This document shows positions 61,260-64,000 of a stretch of DNA of 64,000 nucleotides, piece by piece (position 1 is the first letter of the stretch; every line of letters begins with the position of its first letter). A model generated the notes under the pieces. That model searched no databases. It worked only from the letters and a program-made list of their open reading frames with translations, and was not told the DNA's origin. Made by a program: the position numbers and the translations under genes. Origin of the DNA: Bacillus sp. F19 (lineage in GTDB: Bacteria; Bacillota; Bacilli; Bacillales; Bacillaceae); contig CP085710.1 in assembly GCA_023823795.1 (NCBI GenBank), forward strand, positions 1,142,001 through 1,206,000, written 5' to 3'.

Positions 61260-61709
61260 ATGTCAGGAGAAAACATTAAAGAACTGGTCGACCGGTACAT
61301 AGCGGTTTCTTTTTCCGTTACAAGCATCGCCGAGACTCTGGTCAAAGAACAGATTGGGAGTGATCTGACGAATGACCAGCACTATGTGCTCAGGTATATC
61401 AATCAGTCAAAATCATGCACTTCTTCCGAATTGGCAGAAGTGTTTAATGTGAAAAAAAGCGCGATAACCGCGATTATCACAAGAATGTTTGAAAAAGGAC
61501 TGATTGAGAGGACGCGTGATGAAAATGACCGCCGTGTTGTCTATTTGACGCTCTCTGATAAAGGAAATGAACTGTATGAAAAAGCAGAAGACCGCATTCA
61601 TAAGCTTGTGGAATCCTTCATTAATAAGTTCGATCCGTTGGAAATTAAACAATTCATAGAAACGTATGAAAAACTCAATCAAGTTTTAATAGAAAGCAAA
61701 GAGGAATAA
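61260..61709 (+). CDS. MarR-family regulator
   Basis: A 149-residue winged-helix regulator. Recognition helix and wing: CTSSELAEVFNVKKSAITAI, then RTRDENDRRVVYLTLSDKG. GAGGTAAAGAA precedes ATG 61260. It lies 13 nt before the MMPL exporter, a classic repressor-pump arrangement in which a ligand releases the repressor. Confidence 0.9.
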   Translation: MSGENIKELVDRYIAVSFSVTSIAETLVKEQIGSDLTNDQHYVLRYINQSKSCTSSELAEVFNVKKSAITAIITRMFEKGLIERTRDENDRRVVYLTLSDKGNELYEKAEDRIHKLVESFINKFDPLEIKQFIETYEKLNQVLIESKEE

Positions 61710-61722
61710 CTGGGGGAAGATC

Positions 61723-64000
61723 ATGAAGACAATTATTAAAAGCAAATGGCTTGTTATGATTGCCTGGATTGCTGTTGTAACTGGATTATTGTTTGCGGCC
61801 CCGAATATGGCGGATTTAGTCAGGGAAAAAGGACAGATTGATGTGCCAGAAGGGTATTCTTCATCATATGCCTCCCGGATTTTAGACGAAGTGCAGAAGG
61901 ATGAAGGCGGCGAAGATGAAAGCCGCGTTGCGCTTGTTTTTTACAGTGAGAAAAAACTGACGAAAACAGAAATAGCCGAAGCTGAAAAAGCAATCCGGCT
62001 GCTTGAGAAGAATGAAGAAAAGCTTGGAATTACAGAAATTCTCACGCATTTTAACGAAGATAGTTTAAAAGAACAGCTTGTATCCAAGGATGGAAAAGCA
62101 ATATTGGCCTCAGTCAATGTGGCCTGGAATGAACGTGAGCCCACTGAGGTCAGAGAAGCCTTATACGGTGCGATTCAAGAAGTAAAAGTTGATCACGATT
62201 ATACGGGGAACTGGTTGATCAATGAAGATTTGATGAAAAGCTCGGAAGATGGCCTGAAAAAGACAGAAGGAATTACGGTTGTCTTTATTTTAGGCGTTCT
62301 GCTTTTGGTGTTCAGGTCGGTTGTTGCGCCCCTCATTCCGCTGCTTGCAGTTGGATTTAGTTATTTGGCTTCACAATCGATTGTTTCGTTTTTAGTCGAT
62401 TCATTTAATTTTCCGATTTCAAATTATACTCAAATCTTTTTAGTTGCCGTCCTGTTTGGGATTGGAACGGATTATTGTATTTTGATATTAAGCAGATTTA
62501 AAGAGGAATTATCAGCGCATGAAACGGTGCCGGAAGCCATTGTGGCCACTTACCGCAACGCCGGGCGCACCGTGTTTTTCAGCGGTGTTGCCGTTATGAT
62601 AGGCTTTGCAGCGATTGGTTTTTCACAGTTTAAACTCTATCAATCTGCTTCTGCAGTTGCGGTAGGTGTTGCTATTTTACTAGTAGCTTTGTTTACGATT
62701 GTGCCGTTTTTTATGGCGATTTTAGGCGGTAAGATTTTCTGGCCGTCAAAAAGCAAAGCAGAGCATGGAGAAAGTAAGCTATGGGGAGTATTAGGAAGAT
62801 TCTCTCTTGCACGTCCGTTCCTTTCGCTTCTGATCGTAGCGGCCATTTGCGTTCCATTTTTAGCGGTCTATGACGGAGAACTATCCTTTGATTCGCTTGA
62901 AGAGGTCAGCGGAGATGTTGCGTCCATTAAAGCATTCAATGCGATCTCAGACAGCTTTGGCCCAGGGGAATCCATGCCGACTCAGATTGTCATGAAAAAT
63001 GATGAAAAAATGGATTCTGCAGAATATGCGGCACTTGCAGAGAAAATCAGCCAGGAGCTCGAAAAAGTGGACCTGGTCGATAACGTCCGCTCAGTTACAC
63101 GTCCTGCAGGTGAACCGATAGAAGACTTCTTTGTCGCTAAGCAGGCAGAGAGCCTCGGTAAAGGCATAGGTGATGGAAAAGAAGGAATAGATGAAATCAG
63201 CAAAGGGCTTAATGAAGCAGGCAGCGAACTTTCAAAGTCTGAGCCTGAGCTGAATGATACAACAGATGGCATAAACGACTTGATTTCGGGTACTTCTGAG
63301 CTTCAATCGGGGCTGACTGAAGTACAAACGAACTTAGCAGCGATCGAGGATGGGATTCGCCAAGGCTCAGCGGGATCCTCTGAAATCAAAAGCAGGCTTC
63401 AGCAGGTTAAAGCAGGAAGTGAGAAGCTGCTTGCAGGCTATGAGGAGCTCCTTAAAGGATATGAAGATATTCAAGGGAATTTGAAAAACTTAACTGCACA
63501 ATATACGCAGGTTCAAAATGGTCTGTCAGCTTTAATTGAAACGATGGCTCAAATCCAGCAGCAGGATTTTGCCTATCTTGAAAAGAAATATGCAGGAATA
63601 GAAAATGAAGCCCAGTATCAAAAAATAAAAGGAACAGTGGGCGCCGCAAAGCAGGAGCTGCCTAAGCTTTCAGCAGGACTAAGTCAGCTGAACTCCGGTT
63701 TAGCTCAATTGACTGCAGGAATGAATCAGGCAAACGCAGGCTTCGGTGAAGCTAATGCAGGACAGCAAGGAGTAGCTGGGGGTCTTGATGCTCTTATTAA
63801 AGGTGTTGATCAGCAGCTCGAAGGACTTAATCAGCTTGCTGACGGACAGGGGCAAATCATAGATAACATGCCGAAGTTCACAGACGGACTCAGCGGAATT
63901 AACTCCGGCCAAAAACAGCTGCTTGACGGGTTTGAAGATCTTGGGGGCCAATTAGGTCAGCTCACAGATGGACTGAATCAAAGCGCAGACGGACTGAATA
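61723..64000 (+). CDS. MMPL/RND-family exporter (partial, C-terminus outside window)
   Basis: About 759 residues are visible, reading off the right edge. Helix 1 (residues 10-28) is followed by an external domain, then a helix bundle (about 180-345) with FGIGTDYCILILSRFKEEL, an MMPL signature. After a helix near residue 370 and a short domain, a long stretch from about 470 is built of repeats of the type L-x-x-G-x-x-x-L (ELQSGLTEVQTNL, GLSQLNSGLAQLTAGM). This is the YhgE/Pip-like heptad region seen in large Gram-positive MMPL proteins such as YdfJ. The second helix bundle should lie beyond the edge. GGGGGAAG precedes the ATG. Confidence 0.85.
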   Translation, partial: MKTIIKSKWLVMIAWIAVVTGLLFAAPNMADLVREKGQIDVPEGYSSSYASRILDEVQKDEGGEDESRVALVFYSEKKLTKTEIAEAEKAIRLLEKNEEKLGITEILTHFNEDSLKEQLVSKDGKAILASVNVAWNEREPTEVREALYGAIQEVKVDHDYTGNWLINEDLMKSSEDGLKKTEGITVVFILGVLLLVFRSVVAPLIPLLAVGFSYLASQSIVSFLVDSFNFPISNYTQIFLVAVLFGIGTDYCILILSRFKEELSAHETVPEAIVATYRNAGRTVFFSGVAVMIGFAAIGFSQFKLYQSASAVAVGVAILLVALFTIVPFFMAILGGKIFWPSKSKAEHGESKLWGVLGRFSLARPFLSLLIVAAICVPFLAVYDGELSFDSLEEVSGDVASIKAFNAISDSFGPGESMPTQIVMKNDEKMDSAEYAALAEKISQELEKVDLVDNVRSVTRPAGEPIEDFFVAKQAESLGKGIGDGKEGIDEISKGLNEAGSELSKSEPELNDTTDGINDLISGTSELQSGLTEVQTNLAAIEDGIRQGSAGSSEIKSRLQQVKAGSEKLLAGYEELLKGYEDIQGNLKNLTAQYTQVQNGLSALIETMAQIQQQDFAYLEKKYAGIENEAQYQKIKGTVGAAKQELPKLSAGLSQLNSGLAQLTAGMNQANAGFGEANAGQQGVAGGLDALIKGVDQQLEGLNQLADGQGQIIDNMPKFTDGLSGINSGQKQLLDGFEDLGGQLGQLTDGLNQSADGLN

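Overview
The window looks like a piece of the chromosome of a low-GC Gram-positive, spore-forming Bacillaceae bacterium related to Bacillus subtilis. The evidence is gene content and order: yjcG-yjcH beside metI-metC, yndG-yndH-yndJ, des-desK-desR, catE and kimA all resemble B. subtilis loci. Further support comes from strong AGGAGG-type ribosome binding sites, frequent TTG and GTG starts, an S-box (SAM) riboswitch, a ydaO/yuaA (c-di-AMP) riboswitch and a SigH-like sigma factor. No rRNA, tRNA, CRISPR array, intact prophage or intact transposase was seen.

Layout. 1-6 kb: yjcG/yjcH, a membrane protein, an EamA transporter, then S-box, metI and metC. 6-9 kb: small membrane proteins, a tandem repeat array and a heavily decayed threonine-synthase-like gene. 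9-21 kb: WYL and AraC regulators, a DUF485/sodium:solute symporter pair, yndGHJ, a phosphoglycerate-mutase-like phosphatase, two AraC/GyrI-like regulators and a DUF2161 protein. 21-31 kb: DedA, a truncated SEDS gene and an intact SEDS gene, an acyl-CoA ligase, YhhN, a cysteine-triad protein, Nudix, EamA and two frameshifted membrane genes. 31-36 kb: a second SigH-type sigma factor, WGR/DUF4240, DUF817, catE and a 1.04-kb array of twenty 52-bp units that ends inside a truncated DoxX gene. 36-42 kb: DinB, the des-desKR cold-response locus, a frameshifted flavin disulfide reductase and its Rrf2 regulator. 42-58 kb: DinB proteins, acetyltransferases, MFS exporters, a secreted endonuclease-like protein between inverted repeats, a regulator-CPBP-ABC operon and a SurA/PrsA-like lipoprotein. 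58-64 kb: c-di-AMP riboswitch with the potassium importer kimA, then marR and an MMPL exporter running off the edge.

How genes work together. MetI and MetC convert an activated homoserine to cystathionine and then homocysteine under SAM control. DesK/DesR sense membrane order and switch on Des. KimA imports potassium and is shut down through c-di-AMP. The AraC-type regulator next to the symporter pair, the WYL regulator next to the reductase, Rrf2 next to the reductase and MarR next to MMPL look like local regulator-target pairs.

Most unusual features. Intergenic tandem repeats with different sequences share only two period lengths, 52 bp and 21 bp. Both are close to whole numbers of DNA helical turns, and the A/T tracts inside the units recur about every 10-10.5 bp. 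This suggests intrinsically curved DNA. The window also holds about ten broken genes, more than expected for ordinary backbone.
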